This document shows, in pieces, positions 44,210-56,639 of a stretch of 64,000 nt of DNA. Every line of letters starts with the position of its first letter. The stretch's first letter is position 1. The notes beneath the pieces are model-generated. The model saw only the letters and a list, made by a program, of their open reading frames with translations. It was not told the origin of the DNA and searched no databases. A program made the translations under genes and the position numbers. The DNA comes from Hirudinaria manillensis (taxonomy: Eukaryota > Annelida > Clitellata > Hirudinida > Hirudinidae), in NCBI GenBank assembly GCA_034509925.1, contig CM067526.1, positions 12,106,010 to 12,170,009 of the forward strand, read 5' to 3'.

Positions 44210-45368
44210 ATCCTTTTGATTTCCAGCTTCTTTCGAGGGTTATTTTAACTTAACTTTTAATCTTTAAACATCTCCAAGAAAATAATTGGACTGGTTGCAT
44301 GAATGAATGAAAAATATTTGTTATAAATTTAACATCGAATTAATTATCAACAACTATTTATAATACCCCACCTGGCATTCGTGGCAAGTAAAAGTAACAT
44401 TTGGTTTTGGTTTAGATAAAATTTTAATCCAATTTCGATCGTACAGAATTATATAAACTTATACAAGTTTTTGCTATATAACAAAACTTTTGCTTAGATC
44501 TATGGTTATATATTGACTTTTCTGAACTTTACACCAGTGTTCTATGAAGTTAGATTGAAATATGTTCCCTTGCATAACATCTGTCGCATGATGTCCTTGG
44601 CCATATGTTTTAATAGGACATTGCTTTTATATCAGAATATTTAAAAATAATATTATTATTCATGTAACATCAGTTTATTAGTTTTTATATAAAAAATACT
44701 AAAATAGACCTCGCGTTCGTAAACTCTTTATCCAGGATTTAAAAAATATTACGTTAGGTTGACTGATTGTAATCGAAAACAAAACTATCAACGAAGAGTC
44801 AAAAAAAACTGAGGCTTTTTGAAATTTTTACAGCTAGATGGCGCATTAAATTTGTCTCTGGTATTTACATCCAAAACTCTTGACTTCTTTCCAACATATC
44901 AAATATTAAATGGAAATATTATATTCCCAACAATAAACAAATGATTATATTTACAAATAAAAAAGAAAAAAAAGACAGCCACTTTTTCTCAATCTTGAAT
45001 CTACTCGTGGTAAGTTATGAATTTCAAACAAGAACGCCTGCTTGGTATTTCAAACAAATTCATTTTTTTAAAGGAAGAATTCAAAAGTAATTTATTTTTA
45101 TAATATTTTCTTTAACCATGAGTATGATGGCATATTATGTGACTGTTAATTATTTGACTTAAGCTTTAGCTTTCGCTATAATTTCATACTTCGGTATATA
45201 AATAGATTTAATAGTCGCACTTACAGTTAATAGTGACCTACTTCAAAAGTAAAAACTTGAGAAATGTTTTAAGTTTATTTAAACGAAGTAAATATTCATT
45301 TAACCAAACCAAAATTTTATTTTTAGCTTCTTAGCATGTGCAAGGGAAAACAATGATTAAAGTATTAC
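44210..45368. other. Spacer between transporters C and D
   Basis: No gene. It shares blocks with the B-C spacer, including the GTTCTATGAAGTTAGATTGA region about 320 bases upstream of C's start. Confidence 0.4.
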
Positions 45369-47631
45369 TCAATCTAATCTCTCATAACGATATTTTCGAT
45401 AGCATTTTGTCAGCGGCACTCCTAAGAAAACAAAACCATTAAATAAGCTAACGGCTGCAACGGCATAAAAAACGTTATCGTAAGAGTTTGTAAAATCATA
45501 AATAACCCCTGATAACAAAGGCCCAAACAGGACACCTATTCCACCAAAAGTACAGGAAATGGTCCATGCTTCGTTCAAGTCCATATCCATAGCTTCTCCA
45601 GATCCGGGATAAATAAAGATGAAGGAAAGAGCTCCAAAAACACCAATCACTTAAAAATAAGGTGTAATTAAATATTATTTATTCCAAAGCATTTCGTTCA
45701 TTTTCTAGTCAACCTGCAGAAAAGCTCAAGATAGTCTTATAGGATGGATTAGCTGACGGCCAAATCACAAAGGGAATTGCCAACCCAATGGAGGAAACAA
45801 TGTTGACGTACACTAAGTTGCCTTTCAATTTTTTACCAAAAAACGGTACTGCAACGTATAACAACAGCTCAGAAATCCCCATCATTACCAAAGACATGCT
45901 TGATTCCACTACTTGAAATCCCTTTTCTTCCATGTAATGAGGCTTATATCAGAGTGTATTTTAAAAATTAAAGTCAAACAAATCTAAATATAAAATAAAT
46001 ATTCGGACAAATCACTCACCAAGTTATTTATAGCCACCGATTGACTCGCAAATATAAGTGTCGTTCCCGTGACCCAGATAATTCTTTCTGGTCTTCGAAG
46101 GAGGGCCAAGAAATAGAGGCAGTTCACTGGCCTGGAATAAATTTGGCGTTAAGGCATATTTGAATTTTATTTCACGATCTAAATGATTACCTTTCAGTAT
46201 TATTATTGAAATCGTCGAAATGTGGACTCTGAAAACAATCTAAAATGTTCTTTCAATGATTCCAAAATAATTCTGTCTCGCAATTGTAAAGCAATAAATA
46301 AATTAAATTGCGAAATTTAATTAAGTAATTAACCTTTAAAAGCAGTAAAAAACTGCAGACGATTCCTATTACGAAAGACTTGGCTCCAGCAATTCTCAAC
46401 GACCATCTCCAGTTCACCACGTCAATCAGCCAAGCATAAATTGGTGAGAACACTAGCAAACCTACGAATTAGATTTTAATATTTATAAATTTGTGCTATC
46501 ATTATTACAATTTTCTATAATATAATAACATTCACTGAATTATAATTGTGGGTTATATATTTACATTATAATTATAGACATTAAATTTAATTTTGATGAC
46601 ATTGTAAAACTATACCCGTAAAAATTTCAGATAATTTAAACGTCAACATGAAATTAAAGTCTTATATCAACATCACGGGACGTCTTTAATCTATTTGTAA
46701 CATGTTTTTCGTGTTTTTTTGCATTTATCTTATAAAAGTATAAAATAATAATTTTTTTTTGTAATTTATGGATTCAGCCGAGACATTGTTTATCTGAAAC
46801 ATGAGTCACTTCTGCCGGTTTTCTTTTCTTGATAAATTTTGTTAGTTAAATTGACAATCTGATGTTTTTCACCTGCAGGAAATGCAAACTGGTAAATACT
46901 TGTTGCGAATTCATGGTATACGTGATCTTTAGGAAAGAATTCACCGAGAATAAGCGACCCTGCCATCATAGTGAAACTGGATCCGATTCCAAACATTATT
47001 CCGAAAGTGAGGAACAGCCACGGAGTTTGGTCTACGAATGATGAGCTCAGACACGATCCAGTTTGGAGTAGGGTTCCTATTAATGAACTGATCATGTAAC
47101 CATTTTTCGGCCATTTTTTGATGATCAGGGAAGGCAATGGAGAAAGAAAAAATGAGAGACAAGTACAAGTTACCGAAATCCAATCTGAAATTTATTTAAT
47201 AGTTCATTGAAGTTAATTCAAAATTAATTTTAAACAAAAAGTTTTTGTAAAGACAAATTCGCTAATTGTATGAAGTATTCGGTTTTATTCGCTTTTAATT
47301 TTATGTTACCCAGTGGTGGTGGTAGGAAGTAGTAGTATAATCTATCAAATTAAAAATTTATATTAAAAATCATTATCAAACCCCTAAAAAAAATTAATTT
47401 AGTATTTAAATATCTTAATTTAAACAATTACTCACTTAATTCTGCCATCGGCGATTGATAGAGCCGTTTGAATTCTGCGATATAGAGACCAAATGTATAG
47501 TTGATGCCGCTTCTCACAAAGTTTATGAGAATGCTGACAACACAAATTATCCAGCCATTTCTGTTGTAGGCTAGCTTTTGAAGGTAACGTTTATCATCGT
47601 CTTCTTGTACAACATGGCTCTCCATATCCAT
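45369..47631 (-). CDS. Monocarboxylate-transporter-like (SLC16/MFS) protein, cluster copy D
   Basis: Seven exons (47631-47436, 47184-46873, 46461-46334, 46228-46191, 46131-46020, 45942-45714, 45649-45369) encode 431 residues, all in phase. The N-terminus is MDMESHVVQEDDDKRYLQ, then NRNGWIICVVSILINFVR. Exon 4 (SPHFDDFNNNTER) uses a normal GT donor. Helix-rich exons match B and C closely. Exon 5 is the most changed (CLYFLALLRRPERIIWVTG against CRYYLDVFRRPERIFWVTG in B). Exon 1 is cut by the left end of the large duplicated unit at about 47479; the displaced copy of its exon 1 survives as a dead fragment at 53936-54075. Family role as for the other cluster copies; cargo unknown. Confidence 0.9.
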
Positions 47632-48348
47632 TTGATATCCAATATCTTTTGAGCTTTATTTCAACTGATTGCCTTTCACGCGAAATAAGTGCGCTTGAAT
47701 GTCGAAATATTTATATAAAGCTTATAGGAAGCTATAAAGCTCATATAAAGTTATAAAGCTTATTTAAAGATTAGTTTTAAGCCTCTAGTAGTTGTCAAAG
47801 CATATGGTAAAATTTTAGTATCAATTTAATTATCAACATCAAGTTATGATACCACACCTGGTATTTGTGACAAAGAAGAAAATCGTGGAACCAACAATTG
47901 ATTTTTGTTCAGATAGAGTTTAAATGTAATCTTAATCGTTTAGAATTTGAAATATACTTATACAATTGTTACGTTTTCATTCTATATTCTACGAACTATT
48001 GAAAACAAATGTTATTGTGCCCCCTTCTTTAACATCTGCTGTACTCCTGAATGATGGTTTTTAGTCAAATTTACAATTTCAGAAATAAAAATAATAATGT
48101 TATTTATGTAATATTAATTTATTTTTTCTAATATAAAAATATAAAATATATTTAATTATACTATTAATATTATGCTATTATATAAAGTGGACCATAGATT
48201 CGTAGATTTATGTTAGGTTGACAATCGGAAACAAAATGTAAACGAAGAGGCGTTTAATTAAAATTTGAAACCGTAAAAACCGACCCAAAATATTAATACA
48301 AGTTTGTTTCGCAACTTTTACATTGTGAACATGCAACTGCCCATGAAT
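47632..48348. other. Spacer between transporters D and E
   Basis: No gene. The stretch is repeated at about 54076-54587, including the block around CTCCTGAATGATGG / CTCGTGAATAATGG and ACTATTAATATTATGC. It is part of the segmental duplication. Confidence 0.5.
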
Positions 48349-50939
48349 TTAATCTAATATTTCGTAAAGTTTTTGTCTAGAATATTTTATTACCGGTATA
48401 GCAGCAAATGCCAAAAAGTTGGCCACGTTAGCCGAAGCTAAAACATAAAATACCATGTCATAAGAATTGCTGAGGTCATATGTAATCCCTGAAATGAAAG
48501 GCCCAATCAATGACCCAAGCCCGGTCACTGAAACTGTGGCCGTCCATGCCATGTCAATATCCATATCCATGACTTCACCAGATGCGGGATACATGAATGC
48601 ATTGGAAAGTGCTCCAAAAATTCCATTCACTAAAATGGATAACAAAGTTACAATTTTACAGCTTTGTAAATAAGGAATGTTTTTGTTATTAAACATGATT
48701 AATAATCACATGATATTTACAATAACTATAAAACTTTACATTCAATTCAACTTATGAGTTAATTCTAACAAATTTGCATTAAAACGAGCAACCATTCCCT
48801 TAACTGAAAAATAATTAATTAAAAACTGACCCGCTGAGAGAACCAAAACAATCCCATAGGACGAATCTACCGAGGGCCATATATAAAACAGTATAGCCAG
48901 ACCAAAACAAGACAAAATATTGGCATAAACTAAGTTTCCTTTCAACGCAATGCCAATGAACGGTACGACAAGAAGGGTTAAAAACTTAGAAACACCAATC
49001 ACTATTACTGTTATACTTGACTCCATCATAGTATAACCCCTCAATTCCATGTAATGAGGCTGAAAATATTTAAATAAAATATAATTTCACTGAGCAAAAT
49101 TTATTAAACTAACTAAAAAGATTTTACCAAAATATTTACTGCCACCAGGCAACAAGCAGAGAATAAAATTATCCCAATTAACCAGCAGACATTTTCGGCT
49201 CTGCGAGCAATGTCTAGATATTGGCGCCATGTATTCTTATTTCTTGAAAGATTTTGGAAAAAAATTCATTTGAATAACATTCAAATTTTGAAATATTATT
49301 ATTTTTTTAAATAAATATTGTGGATTTTACTTAATTTCTTCTTCTTCTGAGTTAGATTTCTGAACTGGCTTCTGGAAATTCAAAACATTATCACTAATTC
49401 AATAAGACGCAATTCAGCCCACGTCTTTATCGCACGTCTTTAAAAAAATGTCAGCGCGTGTCATCTGTTGCAAAATTTAAATTCCTGCTATTTCGCCATA
49501 TCCGAATATGAAAATTTGAAAATCTAAACCTGTAATATCAATAAGATGCCGCAGATCATTCCAGTAACAAATACGTTTATTCCAGTGATTCTCATTGCCC
49601 ATCTCCAAGAATATGTTTCGATAACATAGGCATAGGCCGCAGAAAATATTAAAATTCCTAAGGAATTCATTCTAATTGTCATTATATATATATATATATA
49701 AATAAATTCTTCGTCAAATGCATAAAAATATCAAATGATATGAAAATGAAAACGTTTTGAAAAAGAAGAGTTTGTGAATAGGTTTATTTTAAGTTCTTTA
49801 ATTCTTAAAAGATAAGCAATTATTACCTGCTGGAAATGAACTTTGAAAAATGCTCGTTGCAACCACATGATACTTGTGGGTCGAAGGAAAAACGTCGCTG
49901 AGGGCAAGAGTCGATGACAGCATCGTCAAGGAGGAACCAAGTCCAAACATCACGCCGTATGTAAGGAATAACCAGGGAACTTGGTCAATAAATGAGGAAC
50001 TGATGCAGGCTCCAGTTTGCAACATGGTACCGATTACAGAGCTGATCATGTATCCATATTTCGGGAAGCATCGAATGATTGGAATGGACAAAGGTGAAAA
50101 AGTAGATGTCGTGAAGACAATAAGTACCGGTATCAAATCTGTGAAATTACAAAATTACATAAAAATTTCAATCCTTCAACGACAATTTTACGTGTGATTG
50201 GCCTAACAAATAACCTAGCGATTTCTAAAAACTAAATTTTGAAGATGAGAAACCCGAATTACATTTACATTTCTTCTTATGATTTTTAGAATGCGCGATT
50301 TTATGCCGATGGAATGTAATGCAATGCCGATGCATTGACAAGCACGACCGGCGGACAAACAAACAATCTGGCAGACAATTACTAGAACGAAAATTAAATT
50401 TAAATAAAAAGCTTGTTACAGAAAACATGAAAATAAAATTGTTAAAAATAAATAAGCTCGCATAAATAAGTGTGTTATGAGTTTGGATAGGGTGACATCT
50501 GACGATTGCGTCAGACGAATGTTCGAAGGGAGCGCCTTCCATGTCATGGGAATGCTCGCTCACCTCAGCGTGAGATAATTTATATGATTTATATGATTGC
50601 ATCTAAAACTTTGGTTTCTTTATTAGGAATTCTGTTTTCGTTAAAATCGTTGTCTAATTGACATTTTCATGTGCCATTTTAGTTGTCTTCAGATTGGATT
50701 TATTTTTCTGAGAAAATGAAAAATATTCACTAACTTAGTTGGACCATTGATACTCCGTAGAGCTTCCTTAATTCTGCAATATACAATCCAAATGTATGCT
50801 CTATGCCACCTCTGATCAACTGTGAGACAAAGTTAACGATGCAAATTATCCATCCATTCATATCATTAGACATCTTTTCTAGGCAAGTTTTCTTCTCGTC
50901 CCTTGATTCGTTTACAATCATAACACCTGCTTGCGACAT
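48349..50939 (-). CDS. Monocarboxylate-transporter-like (SLC16/MFS) protein, cluster copy E
   Basis: Seven exons (50939-50735, 50138-49827, 49657-49530, 49371-49331, 49242-49128, 49059-48831, 48629-48349) encode 436 residues. Starts MSQAGVMIVNESRDEKK. The first-helix motif is NDMNGWIICIVNFVSQLIR and exon 1 ends LRKLYGVSMVQLS. Exon 2: CFPKYGYMISSVIGTMLQTG and FGLGSSLTMLSSTLALSDVF. Exon 7: FMYPASGEVMDMDIDMAWTA and ISGITYDLSNSYDMVFYVLA. It pairs with F (same exon lengths 205, 41, 115) as products of the segmental duplication and differs from B/C/D in exons 1, 4 and 5. Intron 1 (about 600 bases) is longer than in F (about 120 bases), from an insertion in E or a loss in F. Cargo unknown. Confidence 0.9.
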
Positions 50940-51542
50940 CTTATTAGACCAATTTATACCGCCCAAGAGGTTGTTCCCAGCTTAAGGATTGTCATCTAGT
51001 TTCTAGCAAGATATGTTTCCAACCTTGTACCGCTTAAAACATTTTTAGTTACAACCAAGACAGTACATTGGCATCTTGACAACAGAATTCTTAGCAGGCA
51101 CTAATCTCAAGCTTAATATTTTTGCATTCATTCCCTCGTTCTTTTAAATACGATACTTCAAGACATCTTTGATTGTGCTGTAATACTTTTGCGATGTCAA
51201 CATGTATGAATCTATTATAGTACCTGCCGTCCTGACTTTTAAAGACTCAAACCATTGTCAGAGGTGAAAGTTTAGGGCATAGCCCTAAAAATTTTAAAAA
51301 GTTGGGATCATGTTCGATTTTGGAAATTAATTCTAAAGTGTTTATGTTTCTATGCAATAGGGAAAAATCATATTTTGTTGAATAATCATGTTTTTGTCCA
51401 GCATATGTAAAAACTTGGATATATTAATGCAAATATATATTGTTTTTACCTGTCATATACAAAGTTTTATGTATTTTTTTTTAAGGATTTTTTGAGATTT
51501 AACTGAAATTTAAATCAAAAGTCTTGAATTATTTAAAATTAA

Positions 51543-53284
51543 TTAAGCCGTTGTTTCTGCTTCTATTCCTCCATTGACGGCTGTGCTTTGAATTTCATCT
51601 TCGTTTTCTAAAAAAGAAAAATTGGTCATAAATTAACAAGCAACGTTAAACACACATTAAGTTTAATAATCATAAACTTTAGTAATTAATAGATTTCACA
51701 AATAATTGCATTTATAAAACAAATATAAAAGATTCACAAAATGAATTTCCTTAGATTAACAGGTCAACACCGAATAGCAAAATAACGTACTGAGAAATAT
51801 TTGCGAAACTTCAATGAGATCCAGTAATCAAGTTACGCCAAAAAACCGTTAAAATGTTATTTTTTGGTCCGAACTTGTCTTAAATATGTGTATCGACGCG
51901 TAAGAAATGGTGTACTAAATATTGTGATGAAGTGAAATCTAATAAATAAGTCGTTAATACCAACTTTCTTCTTTGTTTTCAGGTAAATTGACAGTAGATC
52001 GATCACTTTGTGACTTTTCAACGTTGCCATTACCTGGAAATGGACACACGAATGACAAATCCGTTAAAAAATTTAAAGAAGAAGAAAAACGTTACTGCAG
52101 CTCCAAGTTATTCGAAATTTAAGTTATTTACGATCTCTAGTCATAAAATAGCGCCGACTAATTAGATGCTACGCGATTGAAATTCAAGAGTAATACGAAT
52201 TAATTAATGTTACTTTGGGTATGTTCGTCAGAAACTGGAACGACTGAGTTATTGCATAAACTCTTGCTGTTCTGGCAGCCCATTTCGTTTCAAGAATTTT
52301 CGCAGTCTGGAATCGAGAAGTCTGAAGAAAACACTTTAAGGTTTAAAGAATCTAAGAATTTTGCTGTTAAGAATGTGGGCTAGCTTTTAAGTGGAAATTG
52401 TTTATCGGTTGCCACTGGTTACCTACGAAGTTCACTGGCGTTTTTATGGTTCTAAGAAGTTTTTCTAGTCTGCAATTATCATCATCGTCTTCGTCTTCAT
52501 CGCAGAAATGCTTTCAACGTTCTGAGCAAGCGAATGAATATTTATTTATGATTGTGACTCGTAACGAATCAAAATCAGACAAGTGCGATCAACAAATGCA
52601 GTAATTGTGCTCAGAAGACATTGATCTTGAAAATCTAATTTCGAGGCGAGGAAAATACCGACTATAAACCGTAAATGATTTTAATTAATTATTACCGAAA
52701 ACGTTCCAGTGATTTAACCTTAATGTGGCTGTTTTTGGTCTTTTTGTAATAAAATGTCATTTCAATTTTTTCAGGCCTACCAAAGTCTTGCATCCTTTTC
52801 CACATCTCCGAAAATCCTTCTAGAATTAAACCTGGCAAAGGAAAGTGGTATCATTTGCTTAAAGCTGGATAATGAAAGTATGAGAAAAGTTTGATAAATA
52901 AAATCACTGTAGATAATTCACTTAAGTTATTTTTTAACTATTTCGATCGCTTAACCGCAATGCTCCACTCTAGGGAATGAAATGGAATTTGGCACTGCTG
53001 GATCTGTTGAGGCATTTACACTTGTTTCAGGCTCTTTCAACTAGTAATCGATACCTAAATAATATATAAAATACATCCAACTCATTCATCTTAGTCAAAT
53101 TAAATTGGAAATGCCATGACAAAATTTGAATCGATTAACTGTGAAATGCCACAAAAACGATATTTAATTCTCTCAGTTGTAAATGGTCCAGTGAAACTTA
53201 AAGATGCATGCTCTTCAACACTTGTACTAGTTTAGGCCAGGCACGCCTAAGCTCTTCGACCTTGGATTCTGAAATTAGATACAT
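51543..53284 (-). CDS. Candidate small gene X (tentative, six-exon chain with one in-frame TGA)
   Basis: A phase-consistent chain of exons: 53284-53228, 53040-52956, 52831-52781, 52321-52214, 52033-51965, 51607-51543. The first four give MYLISESKVEELRRAWPKL, then a Pro/Ser-rich part with NSISFPRVEHCGLILEGFSE and MWKRMQDF, and stop at TGA (52292-52290). Two codons later, in the same frame, MGCQNSKSLCNNSVVP begins and runs through two more junctions to TAA as an acidic 67-residue chain. MGCxxSK is a classic N-myristoylation plus palmitoylation start. Three readings are open: a 74-residue protein; a separate 67-residue acylated protein starting at 52283; or read-through of the TGA. The unit-2 copy keeps the last exon's frame but is broken. 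I know no family. Splice sites were chosen partly to fit phase, so confidence is limited. Confidence 0.35.
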
Positions 53285-53286
53285 GC

Positions 53287-53749
53287 ATGGCTGGAATATG
53301 GTTAATTTAAAGCCTTGTTGATAATAATAATTTACAATACATTAATAAGATATTAATCACTTAGGTGTGCTAGTATTATTTTTCATTTAACTGTAATAAC
53401 TTCTGGCAGCTTTTCGCCAAGCAAACTAGAAGTAGAAGATTTGAATGAAGACTTCTACGTTTTTAAATCAAGAAAGTACGTGGCAAGGTTGTGTTTCTCA
53501 AAATAGACTCTAAACACCTTTGTTTACCTCTTAAATCTTCAGATGGCCGGAGAGTTGGTTGCAGGTTCCGTCGGTCGGCAATGGTCATCTAGCAACGGTC
53601 TTAAAATATTCATGGATGCACATGAGTGGTTTGTTTAATGGAAATGAGACGAATTCTCAGCGGGCCAGAATTCCGTCCACCGTAGCCGTAAATTTGATAT
53701 CTCCAGCAGACGATCAAGAGATCGAATATAAACTGGATACCATGGATAG
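53287..53749 (+). pseudogene. Truncated 5' fragment of the collagen glucosidase gene (PGGHG)
   Basis: It repeats the first three exons of the complete gene at 59279-59740 (here 53287-53300, 53410-53475, 53543-53749). It includes the family stretch WLQVPSVGNGHLATV and LFNGNETNSQRARIPST. The third exon is 207 instead of 206 bases: an extra T (ACCATGGATAG against ACCAGGATAG) shifts the frame before the donor. The following intron is cut at about 53934, and no further PGGHG exons follow. It is the left-behind end of the tandem duplication and cannot make an enzyme. Confidence 0.88.
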
Positions 53750-53935
53750 GTTTGAGTGGAACTCGTGCAGTTTAAGATTTTAGCTCATGCTTTGCTTATG
53801 TTTACAAAGAAGCCTTAAGAGTTATAAGAATAATTTCATTAAACATTGTTATTATGATTTTCAATGTGGCTTTATTTCTGTAATTCATTTTTAATCTGCC
53901 TTTGATATCAATTTACAAATATGTTAAGTAAAATA

Positions 53936-54075
53936 GGATATAGAGACCAAGTGTATAGTTGATGCCGCTTTTCACGACGTTTATGAGAATGCTGACGACA
54001 CAAATTACACAGACATTTCAATTGTCGGCCAATTTTTGAAGGTAACTTTTGTCATCGCACCTGTTGTACCACATC
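53936..54075 (-). pseudogene. Dead fragment of transporter-D exon 1
   Basis: It aligns with 47481-47620 of transporter D (TATAGAGACCAAGTGTATAG against TATAGAGACCAAATGTATAG, and onward). The motif region NRNGW is destroyed: the Arg codon has become TGA and GGC TGG has become GTC TGT. The fragment is cut at the duplication breakpoint before the exon's 3' end, and no matching downstream exons exist. Confidence 0.88.
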
Positions 54076-54587
54076 TGTTATTTATGACAAAGAAGAAAAT
54101 TGTGGAGGCAACAAATGATTTTAGTTTAAATGCAATCTTATTCGTGTAGAATTACCAATTTACTTTTATAATTGTTGCGTTTTCTTCATTCTATAATCCA
54201 CTGACTATTGAAAACAATTGTTATTATGCTCCCTTCTTTAACATCTGCTGTACTCGTGAATAATGGTTTATAGTCAAACTGAAAAGGACGTTTCATGTAA
54301 ATAAAAATAATATTATTATTTTTTAATTATTAATATATTAATTCTAATAAAAATGTAAAATATATTTAATTATACTATTAATATTATGCTATTATATAAA
54401 GTAGACTTTTGTTTCGTAGATCCTTTAGCTAGTTATTATATTTGGTTGACGGATACCAATTGAAAACAAAATGTAAACGAAGAGGCGTTTAATGAAAATG
54501 TAAAAATGTAAAAATCAATCCAAAATAATAATAATAGCTTGTTTCGTAATTTTTACATTGTTAACAGGTCAATTGTCCACAGGTGTT

Positions 54588-56639
54588 TTAATCTAATCTT
54601 TCGTAAGGTTTTTGTTTGAAATGTTTTATCACCGGTATAGCAGCGAATGCCAAAAAGTTGGCCACGTTAGCCGAAGCTAAAACATAAAATACCACGTCAT
54701 AAGAATTGCTGAGGTCATATGTAATCCCCGAAATAAAGGGCCCAATCATTGACCCAAGCCCGGTCACTGAAACTGTGGCCGTCCATGCCATGCCAACATC
54801 CACATCCATGACTTCACCAGATGCGGGATACATGAACACATAGGAAAGTGCTCCAAAAATGCCATTCACTAAAATGGATAACAAAGTTGTAGTTTTACAA
54901 ATTTGTAAATAATTACTGTTTTTATTATTAATCATGATTAATAATCATATTATAATAATTATATATCATTATAAATAATTCAACTTTGGTTATTATATCA
55001 GTTACTAGTTTGAGCAAATTCTTACAAACTTACAATCAAATGAGCAACTATTCTCTTATATGAAAAATAACTAATTAAAAACTGACCCGCTGAGAGAACC
55101 AAAACAATTCCATAGGACGAATCTACCGAGGGCCATATATAAAACAGAATAGCCAGACCAAAACAAGACAAAACATGGGCATAAACTAAGTTTCCTTTCA
55201 ACGCAATACCCAAAAACGGTACGATAAGAAGGGTTACAAACTCAGAAACACCGATAACTATTATCGTCATACTTGACTCCGTCATAGTATAACCCCTCAA
55301 TTCCATGTAATGAGGCTGAAAATATATAAGTAAAATATAATTTCAACGAGCCAACATTTATTAAATTAACGATAAAGATTTTACCAAAATATTTACTGCT
55401 ACCAGGCAACAAGCATAGATTAAAATTATCCCAATTAACCAGCAGACATTTTCGGCTCTGCGAACAATGCCAAGACATTGGCGCCATGTATTCTTATTTC
55501 TTGAAAGATTCATTTTGGACAAAAATATGCATCTAAATAATATTCAAATTTGAATGTATTATGCAATGTTTATTTTACTTCATTTTTTCCTCTTCTGAGT
55601 TAGATTCCTGATCTGGCTTCTGGAAATTTAAAATATTATCACTAATTCAATAAGACGCAATTCAGCCCACGTCCCATCAAATTGTTAGCGCTTAACATCT
55701 GTTGCAAAGTTCAAATTCCTTTTTTTTTAAATTATTACCATATTAGAATTCGACAATCTAAACCTGTAATATCAATAAGATGCTGCAGATCATTCCAGTA
55801 ATAAATATCTTTACTCCAGTGATTCTCATTGCCCATCTCCAAGAATAAGTTTCGATAACATAGGCATAGGCCGCAGAAAATATTAAAATTCCTAAAGAAT
55901 TCATTCTCGTCGCCATTACACAAATAAATTATATGTTAAATGTCTAAAAATATCAAAATATCAAAAATATTTAATTCTTGAAAGGTAAGCAATTATTACC
56001 TGCTGGAAATGAACTTTGAAAAATGCTTGTTGCAATCACATGATACTTGTGAGTCGAAGGAAAAAAGTTGCTGAGGGCAAGAGTCGATGATAGAATCGTC
56101 AAGGAGGAACCAAGTCCAAACATCACACCGTACGTAAGGAATAACCAGGGAACTTGGTCAATGAATGAGGAACTGAGACAGGCTCCAGTTTGCAACAGGG
56201 TACCGATTACAGAGCTGACCATGTACCCATATTTCGGGAGGCGTCGAATGATTGGAATGCAAAGGGATGAAAAAGTGGACATCATGAAGACAATAATTAC
56301 CGGTATCCAATCTATAAAATCACAAAATTACATAGGAATTGCATTACTTCAAGAGAAATTTTTAGTAAGATTGGCTTAATGCATAATTAAGTGATTCCTA
56401 ATAATTTCTGAGAAAATAACAAATATTCTCTCACTCAGTTCGGCCATTGATACTCCATAGAGCTTCCTTAATTCTGCAATATACAATCCAAATGTATACA
56501 CTACGCCACCTCTAATCAACTGTGAGACAAAGTTAACGACGCAAATTATCCATCCATTCTTATCGTTAGACATCTTTTCTAGGCAAGTTTTCTTCTCATC
56601 TCTAGATTCGTTTACAATCATAACACCTGCTTGCGACAT
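54588..56639 (-). CDS. Monocarboxylate-transporter-like (SLC16/MFS) protein, cluster copy F
   Basis: Seven exons (56639-56435, 56311-56000, 55891-55764, 55619-55579, 55499-55385, 55315-55087, 54868-54588) encode 436 residues without a break. It is the duplicate of E, beginning with the same MSQAGVMIVNESRDEKK and ending VIKHFKQKPYERLD. Changes are scattered and the frame, exon lengths and splice sites are all kept, so both copies look functional. Exon 4 (KPDQESNSEEEKM) is acidic like E's. Exon 6: FVTLLIVPFLGIALKGNLVY. The gene lies between the dead D fragment and the broken gene-X copy, inside duplication unit 2. Confidence 0.9.

Larger units (their letters stand above)
47479..53934. repeat. 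Tandem segmental duplication, unit 1 (about 6.5 kb)
   Basis: The unit starts inside exon 1 of transporter D. It carries D's upstream region, transporter E, candidate gene X and the first three PGGHG exons, ending in a PGGHG intron. The same order recurs in unit 2 (53935-59901). The junction at about 53934 joins the PGGHG intron sequence (TTAAGTAAAATAGG) directly to D exon-1 sequence (ATATAGAGACC), as expected for a tandem duplication breakpoint. Confidence 0.88.

Noticed and set aside
52772-52870. Plus-strand exon reading (acceptor TTTTTTCAG, then AYQSLASFST)
   Set aside because: The copy in unit 2 has an in-frame stop, and nothing joins it in phase to PGGHG. The minus-strand reading fits phase better, although neither is proven.
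56068-56379. 103-codon plus-strand frame
   Set aside because: Antisense shadow of transporter F exon 2; the same shadow appears over transporter E exon 2 (49874-50197).
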